A stretch of 64,000 bases of DNA from Acidobacteriota bacterium (GCA_013289715.1 JABCZJ010000007.1:184820-248819), one strand, 5' to 3'. Counted from the stretch's first letter, positions 52,892 to 61,618 are shown. The notes: a model not told the origin generated them from the sequence alone. A program made the numbers and translations.

Positions 52892-54193
52892 GTGGCTCGT
52901 TCGGGCAGTTTTTGGGGTCTTCTTCATCGCTTTCGCCTCGTCCTCCTATGGACGATCGCAGCAGGCGCCTTTGTCGTTTCCCTCTGGATTCTGCGCAACT
53001 CCGGCTACCAGGCGGACCCGCTCCTAGACACCTACTTGCAAATGGCGGGAAGCCTGATCGGCTTCACCTTTGCAGCCAACGCCCTGGTCCGCTTCCGCGG
53101 CACTCACGATCGAATTTCTCTCATTCTTGCTTTTGGCTTTGTGCTGGCAGGCCTGATCGAAGCGGGCACCAGCATGACCTTCTATCGCGGCATGCTGGTG
53201 ACCCCCACGCCCGGAGATTCAATTTCATACGGTTGGCTGGCCGGCCGCACCCTGCTCGGAGTTCTGCTGCTGACCGCACTGGCCGTCGAACGCCGCATCC
53301 CCGTCGCTCGCGAACCTGCCAAGGAAATGGCCGCTGCCACTCTGATGGTCGGCGGCGTCGCCTATCTAACCAGCGTCTTCTATTTCATGCTGCCGCACGC
53401 GCCCAAGATTCATCCCGGCGCGATCATCCCGCGCCCAGCGGACTTGCTGCCGGCTGCGATCTATCTCGCTGCAACGATCGGTTACGCCCGCCGCCTGAAC
53501 CGCGTAGGCGCGTATTTGGATCGCGCGTTGTTTCTCGCGGCGGCGCTAAATGTTCTCTGCCACGTCACCATGAGCGAGTCGCAGCACCATCTCGACGCTC
53601 CCTACACTCTCGCTCATTTCATGATGGTCATGAGCTACGTCATCGTTCTCGGCGGCACGCTGCTCGATAACGCGCAGCTTTTCGACCAAGTCAGTCAGCT
53701 CGCCGCTTCCGATCCGCTCACCGGCCTCGCCAATCATCGTCGCCTGGTCGAAGTCCTCGAAACAGAAATCCAGCGCTCCCGCCGCACCAACCGCGGTTTC
53801 GCCGTTCTGCTTTTTGATTTGGACGAGTTGAAGAAAATCAACGACCGCTTTGGCCATCTTACCGGCAGCCGCGCCATCAAGCGCCTCGGCAAGGCGCTGG
53901 CAGACGGTAGCCGCGCGATTGACACCCCGGCCCGTTACGGCGGCGACGAATTTGCCTTGATTCTTCCGGAATCCAGCGAAGCAGACGCCGCACAAGCAGC
54001 CGCGCGCATCTGCGAGCAGCTGAAGAATGATGGCCAGCAGCCTGCGATCACCGTCAGCGTGGGTGTCGCCGTCTATCCGGACGATGGCACCTCCATCGAA
54101 AAGCTTTTGGGCGCCGCCGATCGCGCGCTGTACCGCATGAAGGGGAAGGGCCAGAAAAAATTTCGCTTGGGGCACGTAGCAGCCTGCTTGTAG
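52892..54193 (+). CDS. Membrane diguanylate cyclase (7TM-like sensor + GGDEF)
   Basis: A 433-residue protein. The N-terminal ~265 residues hold about eight hydrophobic helices with no recognised named domain. The GGDEF domain spans about 275-425 and contains RYGGDEFALILPE (active site near 349) and, upstream of it, RAID (RxxD inhibitory I-site). It is therefore likely active and product-inhibited. GTG 52892 follows GGGGGA and is preferred to the open frame from 52745. The PilZ-domain gene follows 18 bases later. Confidence 0.88.
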   Translation: MARSGSFWGLLHRFRLVLLWTIAAGAFVVSLWILRNSGYQADPLLDTYLQMAGSLIGFTFAANALVRFRGTHDRISLILAFGFVLAGLIEAGTSMTFYRGMLVTPTPGDSISYGWLAGRTLLGVLLLTALAVERRIPVAREPAKEMAAATLMVGGVAYLTSVFYFMLPHAPKIHPGAIIPRPADLLPAAIYLAATIGYARRLNRVGAYLDRALFLAAALNVLCHVTMSESQHHLDAPYTLAHFMMVMSYVIVLGGTLLDNAQLFDQVSQLAASDPLTGLANHRRLVEVLETEIQRSRRTNRGFAVLLFDLDELKKINDRFGHLTGSRAIKRLGKALADGSRAIDTPARYGGDEFALILPESSEADAAQAAARICEQLKNDGQQPAITVSVGVAVYPDDGTSIEKLLGAADRALYRMKGKGQKKFRLGHVAACL

Positions 54194-54211
54194 AAAGGGG
54201 AAGCATTGAAG

Positions 54212-54547
54212 ATGCGATTTGGGATGGGGATCCCAAAGACTTCCGTTGGTCCGCGTCGCGAGACGCGCGTTCCAATGGAAGTAGGTGTCCACATTACCGG
54301 TCATCCCGCGCTGCCCGGCACGGAAACCACGTTCACGGAAAACGTCAGCCCGCACGGCGCTCGCGTCCTCAGCACGCGCCGCTGGAACACCAATGATCGC
54401 CTGACAATCTCCACGCTAACCGGCGCCTTTCGCGCCATCGCGCGCGTCGCCTATTGCCAGACCACTTCGGAATCCGGTTTCGCCGTGGGCCTGGAATTCG
54501 TGGAACCCAGCGGCAACTGGGTCGTCGCCGAATCCCACGCAAACTGA
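54212..54547 (+). CDS. PilZ-domain c-di-GMP receptor
   Basis: A 111-residue protein with the PilZ motifs RRETRVPMEV (RxxxR-type arginines that bind c-di-GMP) and NVSPHGARVLS (N-x-S-x2-G). It sits directly after the diguanylate cyclase, giving a local maker-and-reader pair. A TTG at 54206 with a better-spaced AGGGG is an alternative start. Nothing downstream names the controlled process. Confidence 0.9.
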   Translation: MRFGMGIPKTSVGPRRETRVPMEVGVHITGHPALPGTETTFTENVSPHGARVLSTRRWNTNDRLTISTLTGAFRAIARVAYCQTTSESGFAVGLEFVEPSGNWVVAESHAN

Positions 54548-54668
54548 ACTTGCGTCCCGCCGCGCCGAGCTTTCCAGTTTCCGCAACAACTGTGCCGGAC
54601 TCAGGTTTGCCTTGGTAGCGGCCAGCTTTAGCCGGGCGCCTTGGCCGTTGTTCTTGACTGTGTAACGG

Positions 54669-54718
54669 CCGCCCGTTCACCCTGAGTTCGCGTCAGCGAA
54701 CTTAGGGTAGGCGGGCGG
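54669..54718. terminator. Long imperfect hairpin between convergent genes
   Basis: Two 23-base arms (54669-54691 and 54696-54718) with a 4-base loop pair at all but one position if G-U wobbles are allowed. It lies between the PilZ gene and the minus-strand DUF3467 gene, so it can serve as a bidirectional terminator. Its phrase CCGCCCGTTCACCCTGAG also looks like a dispersed intergenic repeat. Confidence 0.55.
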
Positions 54719-54755
54719 TTTAGGCTCAGATGCAATCCTGATGTTCCTCGCCGCC

Positions 54756-55067
54756 CTACTGCACAAATCCGAAATTCGTCTCCGGCGCCGGTCCCGATCC
54801 TTCCGGCAAGGTCCCAAACTGCGCCTCAAACCGCGCCACATTTTCCTTCAACGCCTGCAACAACCGCTTGGCGTGCGCCGGACTTAGAATCACGCTGGCG
54901 ATCAGCTTGCCCTGCGGCACGCTCGGAAATAAATAGATGAAATTCAGCGTAAACTCTTCGCCGTTGTGATGGATCACCGCCAGATTCGAATATTGCCCCA
55001 GTAATTCCTTTTCATCTGCCTTGATCTGCACTTGCTGCTTCTGTTGCTGATTCGCCGGCTCGCTCAT
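54756..55067 (-). CDS. DUF3467 family protein
   Basis: A 103-residue protein with GQYSNLAVIHHNGEEFTLNF, FPSVPQGKLIASVILSPAHA and KRLLQALKENVARFEAQFG. These are the hallmark segments of DUF3467, a small family of unknown role spread across many bacteria. The Q-rich N-terminus (QQQKQQVQIKADEKEL) is variable. It is a single gene, convergent with the PilZ gene. Confidence 0.92.
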   Translation of the reverse strand: MSEPANQQQKQQVQIKADEKELLGQYSNLAVIHHNGEEFTLNFIYLFPSVPQGKLIASVILSPAHAKRLLQALKENVARFEAQFGTLPEGSGPAPETNFGFVQ

Positions 55068-55213
55068 TGGCCCAGTCCTCCAAGAATTCCTCGTTCACTA
55101 TAGCAGAGCAGGGAATTGCCCTGGATTAGTTTTTACTCACGCATTCTGCCAGAACCATTGACCTTCCCGATGGTTAAGCGTAGTTTATACCAAGAGTTTA
55201 GCTAGGTTAACCC

Positions 55214-56644
55214 ATGGATGCTCCCGACAAAAATCCCAGCCTCCTCGCTGGTCAAACGGCCCACCCGACGACGCAATCCGCCGTGGCGTCTGCTGCAGCG
55301 CCGGAGTTAATCGGTCTCGTCACCCACGAGGACGTAGATCGCGCACGTGACCGCTGGGAAGTCGCGCGCGCGCGATCGAAGGGGGGTGCGAAAAAGTTCG
55401 GAGGCGTCCGCCTGCTATGGCTGCTGGTCGGCCCGGGAGTTCTCGTCTTCCTCGGCGAGAACGATGCCCCCAGTATGTTGTCCTACTCCGCGGACGGCTC
55501 GCGCTACGGTGTCGGTTTCTTCATACCCTTCGTCGTGCTCACTTTCATCATGGGTTTCATCGTTCAGGAAATGACGGTGCGCCTCGGCGCCGTCACTCAT
55601 CGCGGCCACGCCGAACTGATCTTCGATCGCTTCGGAAAATTCTGGGGCTTTTTCGCCATGGGCGATTTGATTTTCGGAAATTTCCTCACGCTGGTCACGG
55701 AGTTCATCGGCGTCCGCGCCGGCCTGGGCTTTTTCGGCGTGCGTCCTGCGATTGCCGTAGGCGGCGCGCTCGTCATCGTCGTCGCCGCCATCACCACCGG
55801 TCGCTATTGGACCTGGGAACGAATCACGCTCAGCCTTGCCGTCTTCAACGGCTTATTTATTCCCGCGGCGATCCTCGCGCGCCCCGATTGGCATTCCGTC
55901 GGCCACGCCATGCTCACCTGGATGCCGTTCCCCGGTGGAGGCCGCTACGAAATTCTGCTGCTGATCCTCGCCACCATCGGCGCCACCGTTACCCCGTGGA
56001 TGCTTTTCTTTCAGCAGAGCGCGGTAGTGGATAAAGGAATGCAGCCGCGCGACATCAACGCCGGCCGCTTCGATACTCTCTTAGGTGCTCTGCTCGCCTC
56101 CGTTTTCGCCATCGCCGCGATTCTGGCCACCGTGCCGCTGTTTCATCACGGAATCAATGCCGCGGATTTTCAGGCGGCGCAATTCGCCGAAGCGCTCGAG
56201 CCGCTAATCGGCCACACCGGCGCCGCGCTTTTCGCTCTCGGCATTTTCGAAGCCGGCATCGTCGCCGCCATCGCCATCTCCACCTCGTCCGCCTACGCCT
56301 TCGGTGAGGTGATGCAAACCGGCCACAGCCTGAATCGTCCGCTGCGCGATGCATGGCCTTTTTATCTCACGCTATTCGGCTCAGCTTGCGCCGCGGCGGC
56401 GCTGGTCCTAATTCCTCACTTTCCGCTCGAGTTCGTCGTCTTGACGGTCAACGTGATCGCCGTCCTGGCCATGCCTCCGGCACTAGCCTTTCTGCTGCTG
56501 CTGGTAAACGATGCCGAGGTAATGGGCGAGCACGTAAATGGTTTCTGGGCCAACGTTGCGGGCGTCGCCGTCACCGTCCTGCTGATCATTGCCGGGTTAG
56601 GCTTCGGCCTCGCGACCGTGTTCCCCAAATGGCTGGGCGGATAA
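55214..56644 (+). CDS. Divergent Nramp-family membrane transporter
   Basis: A 476-residue membrane protein with a ~60-residue cytoplasmic N-terminus and about eleven helices. The first helix, GPGVLVFLGENDAPSMLSYS, aligns with the Nramp metal-site helix, but the usual DxxDPG is replaced by ENDAPS. Helix 6 reads TPWMLFFQQSAVVDKG in place of the MPHN metal-site motif. These changes suggest an altered or lost divalent-metal site, as in Nramp-related Mg2+ or aluminium transporters (analogy). A small membrane protein and cytochrome c follow in the same direction. Confidence 0.85.
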   Translation: MDAPDKNPSLLAGQTAHPTTQSAVASAAAPELIGLVTHEDVDRARDRWEVARARSKGGAKKFGGVRLLWLLVGPGVLVFLGENDAPSMLSYSADGSRYGVGFFIPFVVLTFIMGFIVQEMTVRLGAVTHRGHAELIFDRFGKFWGFFAMGDLIFGNFLTLVTEFIGVRAGLGFFGVRPAIAVGGALVIVVAAITTGRYWTWERITLSLAVFNGLFIPAAILARPDWHSVGHAMLTWMPFPGGGRYEILLLILATIGATVTPWMLFFQQSAVVDKGMQPRDINAGRFDTLLGALLASVFAIAAILATVPLFHHGINAADFQAAQFAEALEPLIGHTGAALFALGIFEAGIVAAIAISTSSAYAFGEVMQTGHSLNRPLRDAWPFYLTLFGSACAAAALVLIPHFPLEFVVLTVNVIAVLAMPPALAFLLLLVNDAEVMGEHVNGFWANVAGVAVTVLLIIAGLGFGLATVFPKWLGG

Positions 56645-56703
56645 ACCTTTTTCGCGGTCGAATGTTTCGCTGGGAATTGGCAGAGGGTTCAGGAGGAACG
56701 AAC

Positions 56704-56988
56704 TTGGATTCACACTACGCGGAGGTTCCTGAAAATCAAAGCGCGCTTGCGCCGGTTGACCTACCGATTGATGTCAAGCCCGAACAACTGAGCTTGCAGG
56801 ATCCTCGCGCTGTCCTCTCTCTGCTCGAAGCGGACCAAGTTGTCGCCGCCAAGCACCGCACTCATTTCGGCCGCATGAATCTTTCGTTCGGTACCAAGAC
56901 CCTGCTCTGGGCTCTGCGCGTCTACGTTGTAGCCATGATGGTCATTGTTCTGATCTCGGTGTACCAGGTCATCCACGCCGCGCACTGA
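56704..56988 (+). CDS. Small membrane protein between Nramp and cytochrome c genes
   Basis: A 94-residue protein with a soluble acidic N-terminal half (PRAVLSLLEADQVVAAKHRT) and one C-terminal helix (VYVVAMMVIVLISVYQVI). TTG 56704 has an AGGAGG site seven bases upstream; an in-frame ATG at 56662 would lie before that site. No family is recognised. The tail-anchored layout recalls the small proteins at 36-37 kb but the sequence differs. Likely part of the transporter/cytochrome operon. Confidence 0.65.
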   Translation: MDSHYAEVPENQSALAPVDLPIDVKPEQLSLQDPRAVLSLLEADQVVAAKHRTHFGRMNLSFGTKTLLWALRVYVVAMMVIVLISVYQVIHAAH

Positions 56989-57074
56989 AACGGTTCGCCC
57001 CGAGTTGAAAATCCTCCACCAGAATGCGAAGATTTTACCGGAGCAACAAAGTTCCACAGGCAAACCCGCGAATC

Positions 57075-57584
57075 ATGGCGTCCGACAAACTCGCTGAACG
57101 CAAGCCCAACTCCGGATTCAAACCCAACCTGCTCGGAATCTTCGTGGCATTTGTGATCGTCGCCGTCGCGGGCAGCGTGGTCGTCTATTCCCTCAGCGAC
57201 TGGACCGCGCCGGAAAAAGCCAGACAAATGCCGAATCCCTTTCCCCCTACGCCGAAAGCCATTGGATTAGGCATGAGCACCTACCAGGACCGCTGCCAGA
57301 ATTGCCACGGCGGAAACGGCAATGGAAAGGGAGAGCGCGCCGAGAAGCTATCGATCGCCCCGTCTGATTTCACAGACGGGCACGCCATGAGCAAGTTGAC
57401 CGACGGAGAACTCTTCTGGAAGATTTCAGAAGGCCATCGCCCCATGCCGGCCTTCCAAGGCAAGTTGAGCGAAGAGGAGCGCTGGCAACTCGTGGATTAC
57501 ATCCGCACATTTTCGCAACCGCTGGTTGACTCGCCGGCGGAATCCTCAGCACCTGCGCCTGACAAAGACGCTGCGCCCCGATAA
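57075..57584 (+). CDS. Membrane-anchored mono-heme cytochrome c
   Basis: A 169-residue protein with a basic N-terminus, an uncleaved helix (FVAFVIVAVAGSVVVYSLSD, residues 23-42) and a class I cytochrome c domain. The heme site is CQNCHGGNG (Cys74, Cys77, His78), and the sixth-ligand methionine is likely in HRPMPAFQG. The C-terminal tail is Ser/Ala/Pro-rich. An in-frame ATG at 57024 would add 17 residues; neither start has a good ribosome site. It lies last in the Nramp trio and would face the periplasm. Confidence 0.88.
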   Translation: MASDKLAERKPNSGFKPNLLGIFVAFVIVAVAGSVVVYSLSDWTAPEKARQMPNPFPPTPKAIGLGMSTYQDRCQNCHGGNGNGKGERAEKLSIAPSDFTDGHAMSKLTDGELFWKISEGHRPMPAFQGKLSEEERWQLVDYIRTFSQPLVDSPAESSAPAPDKDAAPR

Positions 57585-57635
57585 AAGCGCAGCGCCTGCC
57601 GCGGCCGCAGCCGCCAACGCACGGCGCGCAACGAA

Positions 57636-58097
57636 CTACTTCGCTTTCTCCAGCGCGTCGGCGACTTCCTTTAAATCCGGCAACGCGGGAATATCGTAAT
57701 TCTTGAACCACGCGATTTTTCCGGAGCGATCCACAATCGCGATGGCGCGTCCCGTTATGCCCTTTTCCGCCAGATACACGCCGAATTTTTCGCCCACCGC
57801 GCCGCGTGGCTGGAAATCCGCCAACAACGGATAATGAATCCCCATTTTCTCCGCAAACGCCTTGTGCGACCAAGCGCTGTCCACGCTGATCCCCAGCACC
57901 TGCGCATCCAGCTGCTCGAATCGCTTCATATCATTCACGAAGCAGGCGTGCTCGTTCGTGCACACCGGGCTCCAATCCAGCGGATAGAAAACAATCACCA
58001 CATTTTTCTTTCCCTGAAAATCCGAAAGCTTCACTTCCTTCTGGTTCTGATCCTTCAAGGTAAAGTCCGGAGCGGCCGCCCCTACCGAGATTGCCAT
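57636..58097 (-). CDS. Peroxiredoxin (AhpE/BCP-like)
   Basis: A 153-residue thiol peroxidase. SVGAAAPDFTLKDQNQKEVK opens the thioredoxin fold, the peroxidatic cysteine is Cys46 in PLDWSPVCTNE with Thr-x-x-Cys-type neighbours, and Cys52 is a possible resolving cysteine. WSHKAFAEKMGIHYPLLADF is typical. Reduces H2O2 or organic peroxides. ATG 58097 follows GGAGGATCAGGT. A palindrome lies just before that site (58111-58127). Confidence 0.93.
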   Translation of the reverse strand: MAISVGAAAPDFTLKDQNQKEVKLSDFQGKKNVVIVFYPLDWSPVCTNEHACFVNDMKRFEQLDAQVLGISVDSAWSHKAFAEKMGIHYPLLADFQPRGAVGEKFGVYLAEKGITGRAIAIVDRSGKIAWFKNYDIPALPDLKEVADALEKAK

Positions 58098-58110
58098 ACC
58101 TGATCCTCCC

Positions 58111-58127
58111 TGTTCGCTTAACGAACA
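58111..58127. promoter_or_regulatory. 17-bp inverted repeat in the leader of the peroxiredoxin gene
   Basis: TGTTCGCTTAACGAACA has 6-base arms (TGTTCG/CGAACA) around CTTAA. It lies directly upstream of the peroxiredoxin ribosome site. It could be a repressor operator or a short leader hairpin; no regulator gene is adjacent to support either. Confidence 0.35.
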
Positions 58128-58409
58128 TGATTGAATATTGCCAGTGTGACGCCCAACGCCCTCCATAATAGCCGATGCTCTCCGCACGAACAAACGCTCC
58201 CCGCGGCGCACGCTCACGACAAAATGACCCTTGCGCATACAAGACGGTTTTGTAGCGGCCGCTCTGTTCCGCGCACTTCGGGACAGAGCGGGCAGCCCTT
58301 GTTCTTGGTTCGCGACAATCTGCGACTGCCCGGAATTATTCTGTCCAGACATTTGCCTCGGGCAATCTGCTACCATACGGCGTTGTAAACAAGTTTTGGA
58401 ACAGCACCC
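58128..58409. other. Divergent intergenic region
   Basis: About 280 bases between the peroxiredoxin and the cysteine-pair protein, plus the leader above. A short GC stem (around 58285-58300) is visible, but no RNA gene or family-like frame. Confidence 0.4.
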
Positions 58410-59030
58410 TTGGCGAGCATCTCCTACGACGAAGCGTATCCCGCAATCGAGTTGCTGCCGCGCAGCCACAATTGGTGGGCGTGGCTGAAAGGTACGCCGC
58501 CCGAATGCATACACCTCGGCGAGGAATGCGATTGGATCGCCACTCTGCTGCCGGACACGCTTTATCTTCGCGGAAAACGCAGCACCAAACGCGACCCGCC
58601 GCGCCCGGAAATCACGCTCTGCCGCGAATGCCTCAGCGACGCAGTGGCGAGGGAACTGGAATCGTTCCCCGGACGCGTGGTAGCCTTCGAGCCGGATGCC
58701 GAAATATTCTCGCAGTACTTTTTCGTAGCGCAGCCGGATTTCGAGCCAGTAGGATTGCGGCCGGAAGTTTCGGAGGCGATTGGCCAGCGCCTCGCGCAAC
58801 CGGGCGGCGCGTGCGCGGAATGCGGTTTCGCCGCCACCTGGCTCTGGTTTTCGCACCAGCAAATCGCGAGTCTGGATGAAGTGGAGCAAGTCGCCGCCGC
58901 GCCCGGCCTAACGCTCTGCGCAAGGCACGGCGCGCGCAACTTGCTCGCGGCGTTCGAGCGCATCGCGGAAGCAAACGTGTTCTACATGAATTTGCCGTAC
59001 GGCGCCGCTGGCGCGTACGTCTGGATCTGA
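58410..59030 (+). CDS. Hypothetical protein with several cysteine pairs
   Basis: A 206-residue protein without signal peptide. Cysteine-containing segments ECIHLGEEC, TLCRECLSD, ACAECGFAA and TLCARHGAR alternate with alpha/beta stretches, giving two likely zinc ribbon-like sites. Trp-rich segments (HNWWAWLKG, ATWLWFSHQQ) are also present. I do not recognise the family. Start TTG 58410 is uncertain. The small gene 59033 follows with a 2-base gap, so the two are co-translated. Confidence 0.65.
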   Translation: MASISYDEAYPAIELLPRSHNWWAWLKGTPPECIHLGEECDWIATLLPDTLYLRGKRSTKRDPPRPEITLCRECLSDAVARELESFPGRVVAFEPDAEIFSQYFFVAQPDFEPVGLRPEVSEAIGQRLAQPGGACAECGFAATWLWFSHQQIASLDEVEQVAAAPGLTLCARHGARNLLAAFERIAEANVFYMNLPYGAAGAYVWI

Positions 59031-59032
59031 CC

Positions 59033-59275
59033 ATGAACTTGCGCAACGTAATCGACAAATATCTGGCGGCGGCGGGCGCTTATGGAAAATCCGTGCCCAT
59101 CGAATCGCTTGGCCTTTCGCACGACGAGACCGAGCAGATTTTCGACGTCCTCGACGAGGATTACCACATCAGCCGCTTCTTCCACTTCAGCAAAGCCGCC
59201 GGCCAATCCTTTCAAATCAGCGGGTTTGCGCAAACTCACATCTCGATCGACGCCGAGATTCAAGCGATTTTGTAA
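59033..59275 (+). CDS. Small hypothetical protein, 80 aa, partner of 58410
   Basis: A soluble acidic protein of 80 residues, MNLRNVIDKYLAAAGAYGKS, then SHDETEQIFDVLDEDYHISR and a strand-rich end (FQISGFAQTHISIDAEIQAI). It lacks cysteines. A 2-base gap from the cysteine-pair protein indicates translational coupling and a probable physical or functional link. No known family is recognised. Confidence 0.65.
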   Translation: MNLRNVIDKYLAAAGAYGKSVPIESLGLSHDETEQIFDVLDEDYHISRFFHFSKAAGQSFQISGFAQTHISIDAEIQAIL

Positions 59276-59285
59276 TTTCACGACT

Positions 59286-59783
59286 TTACTTGGTCGGTCC
59301 GCATCCGAGGCCCGCATTAAAGGTCTTTTGATTCGCCTCGATCGCCTCAGCAACGGTAATCGTATAAACCCCGCCGCAGGCTTTTCGCCATTCGTCGTAT
59401 CCATCCTGAAACTCCGGAACAGCGCCAGCTTCTTTTGCCAACTTTACGACACTTCGCTCGATCGCATCGCGCGAAAACGGCATGTGTGCAATGTTGTTCG
59501 GTTCAGGCCCTCCGGTGCAGTTGCGCAGGCGAATATCGTCCACCCGGATGTGAATGATCACTCCCTGTTTTGGTAGTGATTCGATTCTTAAGATGGTAAG
59601 CGTCGATTGCTCTTCGTTAGGCCTCGTTTTGTATTTCCAAACCTGTGCAACCTGAAACTTCGAGTCCGTTGCCTCCTGCGGCTCCGGGCAAGGGCGTTTG
59701 TTCCCGCCTTGATGGCTGGCCACCCCATACGAGGCCAGAAGCGACACCGCCAGTAACAAGAAGTTCAAGAACCCCATCGTCAC
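59286..59783 (-). CDS. Exported hypothetical protein, 165 aa
   Basis: A protein with an N-terminal signal-like helix (MGFLNFLLLAVSLLASYGVA) and a mature part with QVAQVWKYKTRPNEEQSTLT, IIHIRVDDIRLRNCTGGPEP and WRKACGGVYTITVAEAIEAN. GTG 59783 follows GGAGG with 7-base spacing and is preferred to an ATG at 59810 that would overlap the peptidase stop. No known family. It is directly downstream of the M49-like peptidase gene and likely co-transcribed. Confidence 0.7.
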   Translation of the reverse strand: MTMGFLNFLLLAVSLLASYGVASHQGGNKRPCPEPQEATDSKFQVAQVWKYKTRPNEEQSTLTILRIESLPKQGVIIHIRVDDIRLRNCTGGPEPNNIAHMPFSRDAIERSVVKLAKEAGAVPEFQDGYDEWRKACGGVYTITVAEAIEANQKTFNAGLGCGPTK

Positions 59784-59806
59784 GGCGACACCTCCCGGGG
59801 CGCCCG

Positions 59807-61618
59807 TCATCGCAACGCCGGATGAAAATCAAATTCCGGATCAATATCCACAGGAATGTCGCTCGTCTTCGCCAGTAGCGCGCTCAATTCCGGCGGCATC
59901 GTGCCATATTTCTTGAACCAGGCATCGGTGCGCGCGCGATCCCCGGTGGCCTCTTGCTCCAGCAATTCTTTCGCAAGCGACGCAATCGCCGCAGGCATCT
60001 TAGCGAAATCGATCACATACAATCCCGTCGCGGCGTCGCGGCTGATCGCCCCCTGCTCCACGTAATAATTGAACTGCATGATCTCGCCCGCGCCATGCGC
60101 CTCCGCCACTCCGAATCGCACGGTGCGAAAAATTCCCGCGACGTAAGAAGCGTACGTAATGTTACGCCGCTCCTTTGGCAGCGCGCCGTGATCAATCAGC
60201 CAGCCGTAGCAAAATTCGCCCACCACGTCAGCCTTCGATTCTTCCAGCGCGGAATAAGAAGAGCCGATCGCTTCATTGATCTGCACTTTGCCCTGCGCCG
60301 TGTGCGCGAACGCCGGCCCCAGCCCGTGCGAAATTTCGTGCATGATCGTATCGGCCAGATAACCTTCACCGCTCGCCATCGCGGCCTGATCGGCACGCAT
60401 GGTGCGCTGCGCCAGCGGCAAAATAATGTAGTTCACCCGCGCGTCCATGAAATTCTTCCAGAATATTTTCTTCGAGCCTTTTTCTTCGTGGATGCGAGGA
60501 TCGTTCGGCAAATTGTCCGCCACTGCCTGATAGCCGTGCAGCAAATCCCCGGCGCGATACGGCGAATCCACCACCTCCATCGGCGATTGCTTGCCGCGCT
60601 TCGAAGGCAGATCGGCGGCGGGCAAGGGAAGCGCCTCCTGCAAATCGGGCACGTATCTCTGATACAGCGCCAACTTCTCGCTCTCCGCGTCGTTGCGAAT
60701 CATCACCGAAGCGCCGTAGGTCGTCTTCACCCCGAGCAGCGAATCGTCATAAACCTCGTAAGGCGCGAACACCACATCAAATTTCGGATTTTCCAGATCA
60801 AGCCAAGCGATGTCGCTCGCGTAGTAATCATCCGTAAGCAGCGCATCAGCCCGCAGCCGCAGAAATTTCGCAAACGCCGGATCATCGCTCAGCGCCGCAG
60901 CTTCGCGCAAATCGCCAGCCATGGGCTTGAGAAATTCGGCGAACGCGACGTGGTACGGTATGACGCGCGGCGCGTAACGACCAGTGTAAACCGGCGCCCT
61001 GCTCACCCACTCCGGCTGCAATCCCTCGATGATGCTGTGCGGACTGTAAATCGCAGCTCTCTTGTCCGGAACTTGGCGAACGAACTCTTCAATCGCGCGG
61101 AGCGCGATCAATTTAGTCGACGGCGCGCCAGGAAAAAATCCGCGGCCGGGCGGCATGGGATCGGCGCCGACGAACGGTTTGTCATCATCAATCAGATCGA
61201 AGCGGCTTCCATTGATTTTCAAAAAGCGCCGCAGCAATTCGTCCTGCGAATCTTTGCTCTTCGCGAGCGATAAATAAAGTTTCAATCCCTCCGGATCATT
61301 CTGCCGCCAGTAAATGCAATCCAGCAGCCCAGATGCGTCCACCAGCTTCGCGACCATTTGCTTTTCGCGCGCGCTAAGCTCCGCGGAGTTGAACGGCATA
61401 TGCACCAATTTGAATTTCGCCACGCGCTCGGCTAAGTCCGGCACGACGTACAGTTTTGCGGAAGAACCTGGCCCCGCCGATGGTGACGAGGTCGACGACT
61501 GCGCGGCCGCAGCCAAGTGCTGCTTTGCCGCCAGCGGGCAGAGAGTCGCCACGGCGATTGCCGCGCCTGCCGCCAGAGGCAGCCAGGAGCGCAATGTGAG
61601 AGGAAGATGCTTGGTCAT
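59807..61618 (-). CDS. Exported zinc metallopeptidase, M49/dipeptidyl-peptidase III-like
   Basis: A 603-residue secreted protein (signal peptide about 1-32). The catalytic motif HEISHGLG begins near residue 427 and EESKADVVGEF near 460 supplies the third ligand and a structural Asp. The pattern HExxH...EExxAD is that of peptidase family M49 and close relatives. FMDARVNYIILPLAQRTMRA precedes the motif. The substrate is unknown, but many members release dipeptides. The exported protein gene follows downstream. Confidence 0.85.
   Translation of the reverse strand: MTKHLPLTLRSWLPLAAGAAIAVATLCPLAAKQHLAAAAQSSTSSPSAGPGSSAKLYVVPDLAERVAKFKLVHMPFNSAELSAREKQMVAKLVDASGLLDCIYWRQNDPEGLKLYLSLAKSKDSQDELLRRFLKINGSRFDLIDDDKPFVGADPMPPGRGFFPGAPSTKLIALRAIEEFVRQVPDKRAAIYSPHSIIEGLQPEWVSRAPVYTGRYAPRVIPYHVAFAEFLKPMAGDLREAAALSDDPAFAKFLRLRADALLTDDYYASDIAWLDLENPKFDVVFAPYEVYDDSLLGVKTTYGASVMIRNDAESEKLALYQRYVPDLQEALPLPAADLPSKRGKQSPMEVVDSPYRAGDLLHGYQAVADNLPNDPRIHEEKGSKKIFWKNFMDARVNYIILPLAQRTMRADQAAMASGEGYLADTIMHEISHGLGPAFAHTAQGKVQINEAIGSSYSALEESKADVVGEFCYGWLIDHGALPKERRNITYASYVAGIFRTVRFGVAEAHGAGEIMQFNYYVEQGAISRDAATGLYVIDFAKMPAAIASLAKELLEQEATGDRARTDAWFKKYGTMPPELSALLAKTSDIPVDIDPEFDFHPALR

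Noticed and set aside
59954..61273. Long plus-strand ORF (439 codons) opposite the M49-like peptidase
   Set aside because: Its translation is rich in Arg and His and lacks any domain. The minus-strand frame has a signal peptide, HExxH motif and family-length match, so this is an antisense shadow.
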